Notes under the pieces: generated by a model | The model's database searches: none | Told to the model about the DNA's origin: nothing | The model's input: the letters and a program-made list of their open reading frames with translations, nothing else | In this document: piece by piece, positions 26,325 to 60,556 of the stretch | Numbering within the stretch: position 1 is the first letter of the stretch | Layout of the letters: each line of letters starts with the position of its first letter | Source: Strigops habroptila | Lineage: Eukaryota > Chordata > Aves > Psittaciformes > Psittacidae | Direction of reading: 5' to 3' | Assembly (NCBI RefSeq): GCF_004027225.2 | Contig: NC_044289.2 | Span: 10,457,761 to 10,521,760 of the forward strand | DNA: 64,000 nucleotides | Position numbers and translations under genes: made by a program

Positions 26325-26534
26325 CCGCTGCACCTCCGTGAGGATACACACTGGCCAGAACTTGAGTCCATGTACAGACTAAATGACAACGTGTGTGACT
26401 TCAGAGAGAATTACAGTGTTGACCTGGAGGACTGGATAAACTTTGAGGCTGAACTAGACAGAATGTTTGCACTGGTGAGTGAACTAAATACCCGCAGTGA
26501 AATGATGGGAAATGCTGTCAGAAATACAGGTCTC
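26325..26534 (+). other. Coding-like open frame just after the SULF2 stop
   Basis: In a frame different from SULF2, 70 codons are open between TGA 26322-26324 and TGA 26535-26537. The only early ATG is at 26370, in a weak context. The translation is acidic and protein-like: it contains HWPELESMYRLNDN, then FRENYSVDLEDWINF, then ELDRMFAL, after which a splice donor (CTG|GTGAGT) occurs. From memory, the mammalian SULF1 mRNA has a similar frame after its own stop, with the same N-x-N, R-x-N-Y, D-W and L-D-R-x-F-A-L pattern. That recollection is unchecked. It could be an alternative Sulf C-terminus, a relic of one, or chance. Confidence 0.45.
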
Positions 26535-26630
26535 TGAAATTCGCTATTGTACCTGCTTTTTGCTTTGGATTATACCTCACCTGTTTCACAAGGCATTTTA
26601 CATGAGACACCACCACTAACACTGATCCAG

Positions 26631-27650
26631 GAACTGACAGCAAAGGAAACAAGGGCACGTCCCGGAGAGGATTCCTGCCGCAGTGCACAGAGTGTGCGCA
26701 GGGCCAGTGGATGTACACTTAAACCACTCTTCAGTTCAACTCTATCTGCAGTTGTCATGAGAAAAACTTTAAAGCCAAGTACAACTCTAAAGCGACGTTC
26801 AGAAAACGTGGACACTTTTGCTTCTGACTGGAGATGATGGAAAAGATCATGGAAGAGAATCAGGAACTGAAGTGAGCAGCATTGAACATTCTCAACACCA
26901 TGGTATTTCTCAACTTTCCTCTGAGTATATGTTTTAGTTCCACACCTACTTGTCCATCCTACTGCCACCTCCAGAAACATTAGAGAAAATCTTAATTAAC
27001 AGGACGCCAGATTTTGGAGGGGTTATGTAAATATTGCTCAATATACTGTTTGAAAAGAAATTCCTTCAGGTTGTGAAGAATTTTGTTAATAAAAAGAGTG
27101 GAATGCCCACACGCCATTTCTCAAAATGTTACTTCATGTCACATAGTGCATTTCAGGATTTCTCCATTTTTAAAAGTACTGAAAAATTTCAGTAAATGTA
27201 CATCTTAAATTTTAATGAACTCGGATTTGTATGAAGTTTTTTATGTGGTAATATTCTATTGTGTGTTCAAAACCAAAACAATTCCTTTGAGAAAGCATTA
27301 TTTGCTTAGTAGTGTAACTTTTACATTTATTTTTAAAAAGGCAGCTCCAAGAAGTTCAATACTTGTAGCCAAGAAAGAATGATCTAGTTAAGAGTTTAGT
27401 CTACAACTAAAGTAGATGTTCTGAGCAACTATTACTGCTTAAAGGGAAAACCCCATCATTTTACTACAGAAGCACAGTGTACAGAGTCTATTTGAGTATT
27501 TTCATAAAGACGTTATTAAATACATTGTAGTACAGGCACTAGAGGTGATATTTGTACTTATACACTTTTCATGTTAACCTGCTGTTTTCAAGGCACATGC
27601 AGGAGGAAGCTCGTGTGACAGACTCGACCAACTGTGGCCTTCACTCTTAA
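26631..27650 (+). other. Further coding-like pieces downstream of SULF2 (possible decayed exons)
   Basis: Piece one (26631-26871) reads in frame 0 through MRKTLKPSTTLKRRSENV and DTFASDW to TGA 26835. One frame away, after an apparent one-base break at about 26828-26834, it reads MMEKIMEENQELK up to the donor GTGAGC at 26872. Piece two (27593-27650) has a strong acceptor (TTAACCTGCTGTTTTCAAG) and reads HMQEEARVTDSTNCGLHS then TAA. The split codon AA|G joins the two pieces in phase. I do not recognise the protein. Chance cannot be excluded. Confidence 0.3.
27088..27093 (+). promoter_or_regulatory. SULF2: Candidate SULF2 poly(A) signal AATAAA
   Basis: This is the first canonical hexamer after the SULF2 stop, 774 nt downstream, followed by G/T-containing sequence. 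The cleavage position is inferred. Confidence 0.55.
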
Positions 27651-28729
27651 CAAAGAGGTATTTATTTCCAAAACACAGATTTAACTTGTGCTTCTAGAAA
27701 CACCGTGTAAAGATACACCACAGAAATGATTTTGAAGCCCTTCCTGGTTTTGCACATCAGGAAATTCAAGTGGAATTACTTCATGAGGGACATAGATCTC
27801 TGCTACCACAGCCCCAGACTAAAAATTTACTTGAATTTAGGAACTGAGGAAAAAAAAACCTCACTGAAAAAGTGGCACTGGTGTCTTTCATTGGATGTGC
27901 TAGACAGTAAAACTAGGCTGGAGCTTCTATTTGTATCACATCTAAGTCAAATACACTTCCCAAAATTTTCTTGCGAGGTTGGGTTTTCTTTTAATTATGG
28001 AAGTAATATATGATTGTCTGTCTTAATCCAGCCACAGAATTTGTTTCTAATGTGTTACAGAATTCATGGATTATCAGAAACATCTGCTAGATGATGAGAT
28101 AAATACAAATAAGTAAAAAACCCTGAATTTAAACTCAGCAGTAGAAATGCAGTTTTGCTGCTTTCCAGAGAAAGGCATTTGTTGTCTGCCATCCCCCATG
28201 AGTGTGCACAGAGAACACTAGCTTAGATTAAAACAAATGTGTACTTACCTTTTTTTGTTCAGCCTGTAGCCTGTGATGAGATGAGAGTGTGACTGTCACA
28301 GTCCTGCACGGCCAGTGTGGCTGCTCCTGTTAAGCCTGAGAAGTTGCCATGTCCCTTATGCAGAAAACTGAGCCTTGGGCCTCGTAAGGGGGACACAGTG
28401 TGGCTGGTATTTAGTGAAAGGTAGGTTCTTACCAAGTCATGGGGAAACCTGCAACCTCTCCTCCACCTCTGCTGAAGACTGCTAGTTAAGTTGAAAAAGA
28501 CATAAATTCCACTTGGTGTCAGTGCAACTTCAGTTGCTAAATGGGTCTCACAGGTGCAAGGTCCAGTTGCTGCTCCCTTAGCTCCTACAGTCAACTAGGA
28601 AAATAATTAAATCATTTGCTATGCCCAGCTTTCCTCAGTAATAGCACCGGATTTTCTCTGACCTTTCCAGGATACAGTTATCAGCCTTAAAAGTATTGAC
28701 AGCTAAAACACTACATCACCAAGTTCTGA
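27111..28729. other. SULF2-NCOA3 intergenic gap
   Basis: This gap of about 1.6 kb lies between the two converging poly(A) sites. It contains the coding-like segment at 27593-27650 and a strong splice donor motif on the - strand at about 28243-28250 (AAAGGTAAGTAC), and open frames of 95 (+) and 111 (-) codons with no domain. I see no CpG island and no repeat. Confidence 0.6.
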
Positions 28730-31700
28730 TTTTAAATAGAAACCTTTATTTACATTATTATTAACATCCAAACACAAAAATCAGAAGAGCAGTAATACCT
28801 TACAACCAACTCTTTTATAAATCAGTCCCATGATTTTTCTGTTTTGCAAAATAAAGATACAGATATTTCAAGCAATACTTATAATGTAAACTAAACTTAA
28901 ATGCAATTCTCAATACTGTATGCCTTCTCCTGAGAATTTTTTTAAATATTGCTCTCAGAATTCCATGTTTCATACTTGCTGTATCACTGTCATCTGGTAG
29001 TCTGCACATAAATTCTAAAATAAAACGTGTGCTAATTGGTACAACATTCAAATAGTTTTGTCTTATGACTGAAAAATGGTCCTGATTTGCTAACTTTAAG
29101 AGCAGTATTTTAGGCCAAGATTGGAAAAACAACACTACACATGAATTCTATAAAAACATGTTTCTGTGACCAAAAGAGTAGCAGAGACGTGTAGCACGAC
29201 GATGCTCATGAGGCAGCAGTGACCAGAGGTGGCTGTCCTTGCTAACTGTCCTCTTACTGGTGAGAAATGTTACACAGGTTGGTTTTTAAACACATTCAGA
29301 AAAATCTGCTGCTATAGAACCAAACCAGAATTGGCAGAGATTAAATGTGAGCAGCTTTCAAGGTCAGTTTTATTTCCTGATTTTCCAACTAGATGTCATA
29401 TTTAGGATCAATGCTGCCAAGAACGATGTCATTGATGCACTTTAGAAATGCCCCTCTCCCCCCCCTTAATCAAGTTTAAACTAAAAATCTTTGGATTCAG
29501 CAAAAAAGTAGGTACTAGAAAGCGCCAACATTCTAAACACAGATGAGAAAATGATGATTCTTTCTAACAGCAGTCAGGTACCAGTTATACATAGATGTAT
29601 AAATAGAATCACTCATTTAAAAAGAACTAGAAGGGCAGGATGTATTAATTAGTAGATAGTCTAAGAGCTCACCTGATGAAAGCAACTGGGATTTGTAGTT
29701 TCCATCAATATCATGAACAACTACAAAATATAAAGATTGTTCTACTCTGATTTGATATAAAAAGCAAGGGATTGTTGCCTTTCAGCTTCAGTAGGCAGCA
29801 CTTAACAAAGAGATATGTTCTACGAAATAAGAAAGATAACAGTTCCTTAGGCTTTTAAAAGTTTTGCATTAAAAAACACATGAATTGGACTGAAGGTTTC
29901 AAATAAATACTATCCCTAACCTATACACTCAGTACTAACTGCAGAGACAAGGTTGCATAAAGTAAAGTGATTGAATCTACATTCCCTTTGGAACACAACT
30001 GGCTGTATGCTAAGGATGAACTTTTGGAGCATATTTCTAGTTAAAAATTACTTAGTTAAAATGGAAGATCACTGAATATTCTGAGCAATAAACCCACCTC
30101 TTGCTTACAGGTCCAAGAAGAAGCAATCAAGAATTCAGATTAGGTTATTTTACTCACTTGGGAGAAGTAAGTCAGTTTTCCATTACAAGAGAACAAAAGA
30201 ACAAAAGCACCACACATCTTAAGCGTTTCTGGGTCATCCCTCATGGAAGTTGAGAGGTTTGACTTGTTGGAACTGCCGAAACTGAAAAAACTGCAAAGGG
30301 CTCTTCATATCAAGGAACCAAAATAGAGGGGTGGGGGAACCTATTAGCACGTAATAGGAATACATTTGTAACCAGACTTAAATACTGATATGAGATAAAC
30401 CTGCTTAGAAAATACATTCATTATGACTGAACAATCCAATGAGGTGCAGACATTTGGTTAAATAAAGCCCAGTTTAATATCCTTATAGGTTTCTGGATGT
30501 CATGTAACAACAGGTATTTTGCAACAGACAAACTTCTCTTGAAGAACATTTAGATTTCATTAAAATTGACCAAAAAAAGACACAATCCAGATTCATCATC
30601 TGAAAAGGCAACATACTCTAGAAGGACGTGACTGTCATGACAAGTCAGAACACCTCACAATGCAGAGCCTTTTTGTCAATTTGCCTTATGTAAAAAGAAA
30701 TGTAACAAAGTGCTCACAGGTGGAGAAAGCATTTGACAACCGGTCTTTTATAAAAAGCTATATGTTAAAGATGTAAAAATAAATGAAGTTTTGAAGACCA
30801 AAGAGGAGAAAGATGTGGGCCAAAGTCACCCAGCTGCAAAGTCATTAAATTTAATTAAAAACAAAAAAAATTTCTATTTGGACCTCAACTACACTGAGTT
30901 TACAGAAATCAATGTTGTTAAATATTTAGCTTCACAAACTCTGCAAAAATGAGTTAGTGACCTACAAAAGTCATATATATAATACATTATCTTAAAGATC
31001 ATATTTACAAAATTTATTCACAAAAAGACTGCAAAACTCTGATTCAGACTGCAGTGCCTTGCCTTGAGTTTTCCGAAGTTGTTTTCAAAAGATGAAGGAT
31101 TATTGCTCTAATTTCCCTACACAGAAAACATTACATTATGCAGTCTTTTCAAATAATTCTTAGGAGATTGTGTTTGAGAAGGAACATGAGTACACCTTAC
31201 CTTCATATTAAGTCCTTATCAAAGATATTGCATTAATCCATTATATAGTCTTTCATAAAGTGCACTCAGCTGCACATCAATACGTAAATATTAGTCACAA
31301 TTGTGTTTAAATAATTTAAATTTATTACCCTCTCTTTTTACCCCGTGGCTGCAATGGGCAGGATTTTGGATTAGTATGTGCCAATTCATTTTGCACCAAT
31401 ACCTTGCTTGGGAAATCCTGACTCGGGGTAAGAGATTAAAAGCAGCATTTATATTCAGGAATTCATATAAAAGAGTCAAGGCTAGGAACTACATTCTCTG
31501 TCAGATACTGTTACTAGAGAAATCAGAAAATTCTTACCACTGCGACTTCTCCAGGCACTTCTGTCGGCCTGTACTTGGTGAAAGGGTTGTGGGTAGCCAC
31601 AGTGGCTAGACAAGGTAACCAGGACTCTGCCCATCGTATCTACTAATTCGCCACTGCCAAATTCACAGTTCTAGAGGCAGAGCGCCAAAAATATTTATGA

Positions 31701-31956
31701 CCTTTTTTGTACACCACAATATACAGTAATACAGGGACTGCTTCTACAAAAATGCATTTTTGTCGGGTTGTTTTTTTGTGTTGGGTTCTTTTTTCCCTTG
31801 CATGAAGTAACTTATGACATCGTGGTGATAAACAGGAAAACCCACTTGTTTCCGTAAGGCCAGGGTTAGTTGCCGTGAAGAATGCGTAGCTTTGCTTTAT
31901 AATACTAGTGCATCATTAATACAGCGCATTCTTATGTGAAGAGATGGTTCTAGGTG
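28730..31956 (-). other. NCOA3: NCOA3 3'UTR
   Basis: A single 3.2 kb stretch runs from the stop at 31957-31959 to the most distal AATAAA. It is A/T-rich with several internal AATAAA copies on the - strand (for example at 31014-31019), so shorter 3' ends are possible. It has no exon, repeat or long open frame. A long AU-rich 3'UTR is usual for NCOA3. Confidence 0.75.
28745..28750 (-). promoter_or_regulatory. NCOA3: Candidate NCOA3 poly(A) signal AATAAA
   Basis: The plus strand reads TTTATT within AACCTTTATTTACATT. It is the most distal canonical hexamer before the intergenic gap. The choice is inferred from position only. Confidence 0.5.
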
Positions 31957-53747
<21,791 letters not shown>

Positions 53748-53766
53748 CTTGACCATGCATCAGCAA

Positions 53767-56700
53767 CTAAAAGCAACAAAATAAGAAGTGTGAATGAACC
53801 TCTCAAAATAATAATTCAAAATGCAGAGAACTTATCTGGATAAATCACTTAACCAGATTTATGAGTATTTTTACTGGAAATCAATATACCTTTTTACTAT
53901 TAAAAAATATTTGGTTACTGTTTCTTAAAGCTCGACTTTGCATTTTGCCAAAACAGAGGTTTACAAAGCTTTATATCAATGTAAGCAAAAATAAATGTAA
54001 CAATTGCATTTTATTTGATTCTGAGATGTTCACAATTTTGCACCATAGTACTGGGACCACTCCATAGCTCAGATTTGTCTGAAAATAAAAACATTCTCAG
54101 TGTTTTAATATTTGTTTAGATAACTTGAAAAGAAAGTGGTTCCTTAATACGTTATGTCAAAATGTAGTTAAATACTAACGATGAAGCTAGATACCGTTAG
54201 AGAAAAGGGCAAGTGATACTCTTCAGGTTATGATAAATCGGTGACCAGAACACTGAAAATACAGAAGTGTTGAATAAAATTTCCTTTTCTGCATGCTCCC
54301 TTTTTCTCTTCAGGTAGTCTAACCACTGCAGCCACAGATACTTGACACCCTTGGGAATAAATCAGGGGGCTTAAAGGATTTTCACGCCTCGCTCAGCATA
54401 AAGCCAACAGATTACTGTTACCATCTCTAGCTCAACAGGTTACTACAGTCTTAACTTCATGTCTCCTGCTAAACCTTCTAAAACAGTTTTCTAAAACCTT
54501 GAGGACAAGACAAGCAAAGACTTCCGAACTCTTTCAGCTCTATTGCTTCTGCAGCAAAGATTGGGCCATAACTCAACAAAATAATAGGTTACTTGTCTTA
54601 AAGTCTAGGTATGTTAAACAGCCTGGGAAATGATATATCCATGACACTCATCTCCACTCACTCCCAAGAGGAAAAAGGAACACAACCACAGAGGAGACAG
54701 CTATAGCAGATCCCGCTATGCTGCAATCAACAACATGCTGAGGAGGAAAACAACTTTGTAATGGATTTATGCTATTTATATAGCCAGAGTATTTTAGAAC
54801 ATAATTGAAACATAAAATGATCTAATAACTTATATTTGGTTTTCTGTACCACAATGACAAGACACATCTGGGCAGTTAGAAGTTTAGCATTATTTCATCC
54901 TTTTAACAGAAATTGCCAAATTAAACGTAAATTTCAGTTGCCCTGGTTAGGCAGGGATGCAGTCTAGTTCAGACCTCAGTTCTTTACCCCATACAGCAAT
55001 AGCAGTAACTGATCCTAAACATTCAGGCAAGACAGTTACGATTTTTAGCTGGAGAGGAACTTTTCCATATAATCCAGGCACTAATAAATGTTTCAGGGGA
55101 AAAAAAAAAAAATGTTCTTTATGGATCTCCACAAGCAAAACCCACCATACTAGTTATTAAAAAAAAAAAAAAATCCCTTGAAGTTGGTGATCACGTATCA
55201 CAAGGACAGGGAACTGATAGACACACTTTCACTTAAATGAAGTTTATGTTAAGATATCAGAGGCTGGTAGCCAACTGAGTGAAAGCACGTCTGCCAAACA
55301 GGACCTGGCCACCCTGGTGAACAAGAACTTAGTTAAACTCAAGTCAGCAGTGTACCTTTGCAGCAAAGAAAACCAACCCTTAGGAAAGCACCTAACTAAC
55401 TGCTTCCAGGACAAGACATCTGAAGAAGAGAAGTGTGTGTATTGCTTCTGATGTACTGACCTTGACTGACTGGATTTTTTGCTTACTACCTTTTTGTAAC
55501 AAAAAATATAATATTGCCTTAGTTCTCTCTAAAGTCCAAACTGAAAGGGCAAAGACACACAAGAACATATTTGCATGAAGCAGCATGGGGGTTGCTTGCA
55601 ATAGCTGATGCTGTTATTGCAGGGTGTCTACAGGTGGAGAATTTAAAAGGCCATTATTATAGCAGTACAACCTTTGAAAGCTAGACAGGACAGAGGAGTG
55701 CTGCTGCACTGAGGAGCACACACTGGATTACCCTGGCACATGTACAAAGCTCAGAAGTAGAATGGCATCTCTTTAAAACACAAGTTCTCTGCAGCTAAGC
55801 AGATGTTACAATACTTGACATAGAATTGTATTCATAACCAGTCCTCGCCCCAACTGACAGACATCAGGAGAGGAAAGATAATATACTTTGTACATCACAA
55901 TAAAATTAAACACAACAGTGAAACAATCCTGCATTTGAAATAAACAATTCCAAAAGATGCCTAACTCCGTAACTGAAGTCAAGGACTGCACAGGCATAGA
56001 TTTTTGATTTATATCTAAATATTTGATTCAAAACCTGGATGCCATGGAGGGATTATACAAAGCACAATATACAGAGAGACCATATATTCCTCGAGGGCAA
56101 AAACCTCTCGAATACATTTACTGCAGCTCACCTTAGGTGAAGATCAAGAAAAATACACTATCATGCCACTAGATGACAGTGCAGCACTGAACAACTGCGG
56201 GGATTGCTTTTTCTACAATTAAGCAGCGGAATGAAAAACTACTCATCTGAACAAACAAGCAGTTCCAAACGCAGATAACACAAACAGGCTATGATCATGC
56301 GAAAAGCAGTTTATTATCTGAAGCTCGCAGAACATATGACTCATAAGGTCTGTGCCTACGGAGCTCGCAGCTAACGCTGAGTCCGGGAGTCATTCTGTAG
56401 GTGACACACGCACACTCCAGGACTGCTGCCTCCCTCCCTGGAACTGCATTCATAGGCAGAGCACAGAGCTGCAGGGTTAAGAGCCACTGCGGAAAAAGAA
56501 AGGAAGAGCTTAAAATATAAGGCTTAAGGATAGGTCAGGAAGGGTGTGGGCACACCAAGTACGTCAGAAGCCAGGAGTAAATTCTATTTAAGAGGAGGAA
56601 AGATTTAAAATACATTAAATAGTTGAAAATTTGAGCTAGGAGACAGACGTTTCAACGGAATGTAATTACGCAGGTAACAGGGTTGCATTAAATGATTTAG

Positions 56701-59700
56701 AATGAAATGTCATTTCTGGTTTACCATCTACCTCTACTGGCAGATAACTCACAATATGATTAAATAGAAAAAAATTACTCCATTTTGTCTCAGAAACACG
56801 ATACCTATCAGAGAATGCAACCCTGCTTCTATTTAAGAAAACCTTGCGGTGCCTAAATATAGAAGCTTGGAGAAGGAAGGAAAAATTAGGTAATATGTGT
56901 AGGCTGTTTCCCTACTATTACACCCAAGTAACTAGTGATAGTTTATTCAGGCCTGAAGCTGCAGAGTCCCTGTACATGTATTTTCCTTTCCCTAAGAGTA
57001 TCATTACAGCCTGGGCAGCAATGTAGTGCCTAGAACAACTCTGTAACTGTTTAGCTAAGGAAATTACAGAAGCTGCTTCCCCATACAGATGGATTTACAG
57101 TACAAATTGTTAACAGTCAAACTAATTTCCCTCCTACAGGAAATATTCACAAAAGAAGCTATTATTCAGTGAGTTAATAATGAAAGAAATCACCAGTTAG
57201 AAAGTACCAGGTGTTACATTTATTCATTGAATATAAACCTATAATTTCTAATGAGCTAAAAAGTTTTTCCAAAAAGATATCTGTATTCGGGGTTGGGGGA
57301 GTTTTCATAGAATCAAGAGTGGTTTGGGTTGAAGGGACCTTAAAGCTCATCCAGCTCCAACCCCCACCACGGGCAGGGACACCTTCCACTAGAGCAGGTT
57401 GCTCCAAGCCCCTGTGTCCAACCTGGCCTTGAACACTGCCAGGGATGGGGCAGCCACAGCTTCTCTGGGCACCCTGTGCCAGCGCCTCAGCACCCTCACA
57501 GGGAAGAACTTCTGCCCAAGAGCTCATCTCAACCTCCACTCTGTCAGGTTAAAGCCATTCCCCCTTGTCCTGTCCCTACAGGCCCTTGTCAAAAGTCCCT
57601 CTCCAGATTTCTTGTTAGCTCCTTTAGGCACTGGAAGCTGCTCTAAGGTCTCTCTGGAGCCTTCTCTTCTCCAGGCTGAATAAGCCCAGCCCTCTCAGCC
57701 TGTCTCATAGGAGAGGTGCTCTTAGCCCTTCGAGCATCATCTTCCTGAAGCTAATCATTATTTCAGAAGACAGCTCCAAAACACTGCTTTCTAAAGTTCA
57801 AATTTTTATGCATTTTTACTACTAGAGGCAAAAAAGTTCAATACAGCCATCTCTGTAAACTTACTTTCTGAGCTAAGAGGAAATTGCATTCTTTCTGGCT
57901 CAATGAACCTATAATGCTGACTCCTCTGCTAGTTACACTGCACAGTATTATCTACCTAAGCAAAGCATTTTCTGAAGAATTACACAGTGAAGTTTTATCT
58001 GTTGTGTAATTAAACATAAAAACTAATTTGACTCAATAACTCAATTATTACATAAAACCAGCCAAATATAAGAAATTACGTTAAATTTTAGATAAGTACG
58101 ATAACAGAGAGAAAATATTATGAGCCTGAGGTGTCAATACATACTATTACGTATTTTTTCATGAAATTCATATACAAGTACTTGCTTAAAATGCTGAAAC
58201 TACGGCAGATTGATTACATATAAGGATGAAGAAATGCTGAATAGAAATTCTATCCAGTGATAAACAACTAGATTTATGTAAAATTGATCTGTTCCTTTAT
58301 ATCATTTATAGAGAGAATTTCTTGGGACTGTCAAATTTTAAAGCCAGGTAGGGAACAGTAATTTAAATGCCTGCTCGCCTGAAGTCATCAGCACGAGCAA
58401 CTAATTTTAATTTCTAAATTAAACTGTCCATGTTGCTCCACTGTATTGGAATACCTGGTTATTTTCACCAAACATTTTATAAAATAAAAGCATTTTATGC
58501 TACATTCCACTTGGCTATTGAAAAGAGGTGACACAAAGTCACACTCTGTTTGGCCCAATATGGTTTTCCAAAAGTTATTTGAAAAACAAAGCCCTATCTC
58601 TTGCCAAATAGTTTAGACAGGTATACATTTGTATGAAATTGGGAATCTTAAAGTTGAACAGAAGCAAATATGTCCAGAGCCCTCCAAAGTTTATACATAA
58701 TATGCAAGCTTGAGTAAAACCAAGATGATGTAAAACACGGCTCAAAGTTCCAAACATTCATGATTAGTTGCCAACACTAAGTACTAGTTTCTGCATTACT
58801 ATTTGAGTTTATGTTCATATATAATCCAAATTTTCCCCAAATTTTTCTCACTTACCAAAAAGGGGAAACAACAAAAAATAACAAAGACCTTTTTGCTCAT
58901 CAGTATGTGCACTGAAAAAACATTTGTCATTATTAGTAAGGCGCATGTCTACATCCTTTGCAATGTACTATAATACTGCTCACAGGTCAGGGCTATTCAT
59001 TTTTAGTGAAAAACATAGATGGATTGTTAAAAAGGTACCGAGTTTTGCACATGAAACAAGTTCTAATAATTACTATGACAATGTATGTACAGCCTTCCAA
59101 ACAAAACCCTAGAATTTAAAGGAATAACCAGCATTTAGGACTAGCATTTTGCAACCTGTCAGGGTTTTGATATTTTGACAGGCTAAAAAAAAAAATAAAA
59201 TTAGCTTCTAAAATTCTGCCCTGGACTACCAAGAAAAGGATGTCCATGCTGACAATACAGTAGGTTTGAAATTGGGCAAGCTCCTAAACCATTTCCTACA
59301 GAGCACTCAAGTCAAAAGGACATTGAGAAATACTAAGCACAATAAGCAGGAAGTTTTCAGCTTCATATAATAGTTTCTTCCCTGGTCTTACTCACCTCAT
59401 CCTCTCACTGGAAAGCTACTAACTTAATAGCACCCACTGGACCACCTTCTGGTAGTTTGTCTTTCAAAGCACTGGTTTCCTTCTCCAACTCAAGCATTAT
59501 CCTTTTGTGCCTGTGTTCTCAGTAGCTGTAGCTGAAAGACCTACTCACCAAACAGCACATGGCAACTGGGAAGGGTTTGTCCTAACATAGGCCCAAAAAT
59601 ACAAACAATTGGATGCTTCAGATTTAGTTTTTATGTTTGTTTAGCTGCAACTGTTGACCACACACACATAAAAACCCAAACCCCACAAAGCACAACTATA

Positions 59701-60556
59701 CAATACTAACTTAAAACCTATCCAAAGTATTTGAAAAAAAACCACATTATTTCCATAAAAACATTTTTAGTACTTCTTTGGTCCCATGAAGCCATCAACT
59801 TTTTCCTATACTAAATACATGTACTCATGATATCTTGCACGCCTGGAAGCTCTTCTGTCTGAGCTGATTTCTTGTTTGAAAAATTCACTAGAGAAAAAGC
59901 ATAAGTTGGTTCTTAGCATTCCGCAGAATAAACCAATTATGAAGAATTCAATCAAACCAGTCCTTTCCAATGAATCATGAGGATGGCCTGGATTTTTTTT
60001 TAATTGTATGTAATGTCAAAATACTAAATATAATCCTCCTCTCTAAAAACCAAGAGATGAGTCACCATTTTTTATGATGCAAACTGTAATGGACTAGCCG
60101 GTTTATGCTAAGAGAAGCCCCAAATATTTAAATGTCACTTGACATAAATAAAACTAGAGGAAATTCCATTCAGCAATTCTGTGTTCTTAGTGAAAACTTG
60201 TTATTTCAAACTTATGCTTCCCTCAAATACACATATATAAAAAAGTATGAGAGCTTTCAGTGAAACTTCTGATTCAAAATATTCTTGGAACTGTGCAAAG
60301 ATTCTTTTGTTATAAGTCTGACAACAGAAACAACTGATGTTCCCAGTTACACAGGCAGGATTCCACAAGAAAACAAACTTAGAAACCTCACTTTCTGACA
60401 GTAGTGAAGCAAGGCAGGGGGGAGGGCGTTTCCTCTTTTTCCTGAGAACATGCTTCTTATATACTTGCATGTACAATTTGTAAATTATTACTTTAAAAAT
60501 GGTAATGGAATAAATATCCAGGCACATATAGGTCAATTATGAAATCAGTCACTTAC
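53767..60556 (-). other. NCOA3: NCOA3 intron in the 5'UTR (6.8 kb)
   Basis: This intron lies between the 5'UTR exon and the start-codon exon. It contains a CR1 at 57306-57745 and a mildly CpG-containing stretch at about 56140-56480. No open frame there has splice or domain support. Confidence 0.65.
57306..57745 (-). repeat. CR1 LINE, longest copy in the window (about 440 bp)
   Basis: The plus strand begins CATAGAATCAAGAG and runs through GAAGGGACCTTAAAGCTCAT, CTTGAACACTGCCAGGGATG and TTCTCTTCTCCAGGCTGAAT. It extends further into the 3' part of the LINE than the other copies. It is 5'-truncated. Confidence 0.94.

Larger units (their letters stand above)
26315..27110 (+). other. SULF2: SULF2 3'UTR
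   Basis: This stretch runs from the SULF2 stop to just past the best poly(A) signal. It is not featureless. It holds a coding-like open frame at 26325-26534, a consensus splice donor at 26475, and a second coding-like stretch that ends at another donor at 26872. A downstream variant ATTAAA near 27516 could give a longer 3'UTR. Confidence 0.7.

Noticed and set aside
27699..28013. Two overlapping + strand frames near 27700-28010, one reading EALPGFAHQEIQVELLHEGH
   Set aside because: Both frames are open over the same bases, and neither joins the upstream pieces, which already end in a stop.
28259..28594. 111-codon open frame (-) in the intergenic gap
   Set aside because: No domain and composition typical of random translation. 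I kept only the adjacent splice donor as a low-interest note.
57174..57683. Open frames of 73-121 codons
   Set aside because: They lie inside the CR1 copy and reflect its GC-rich 3' region.
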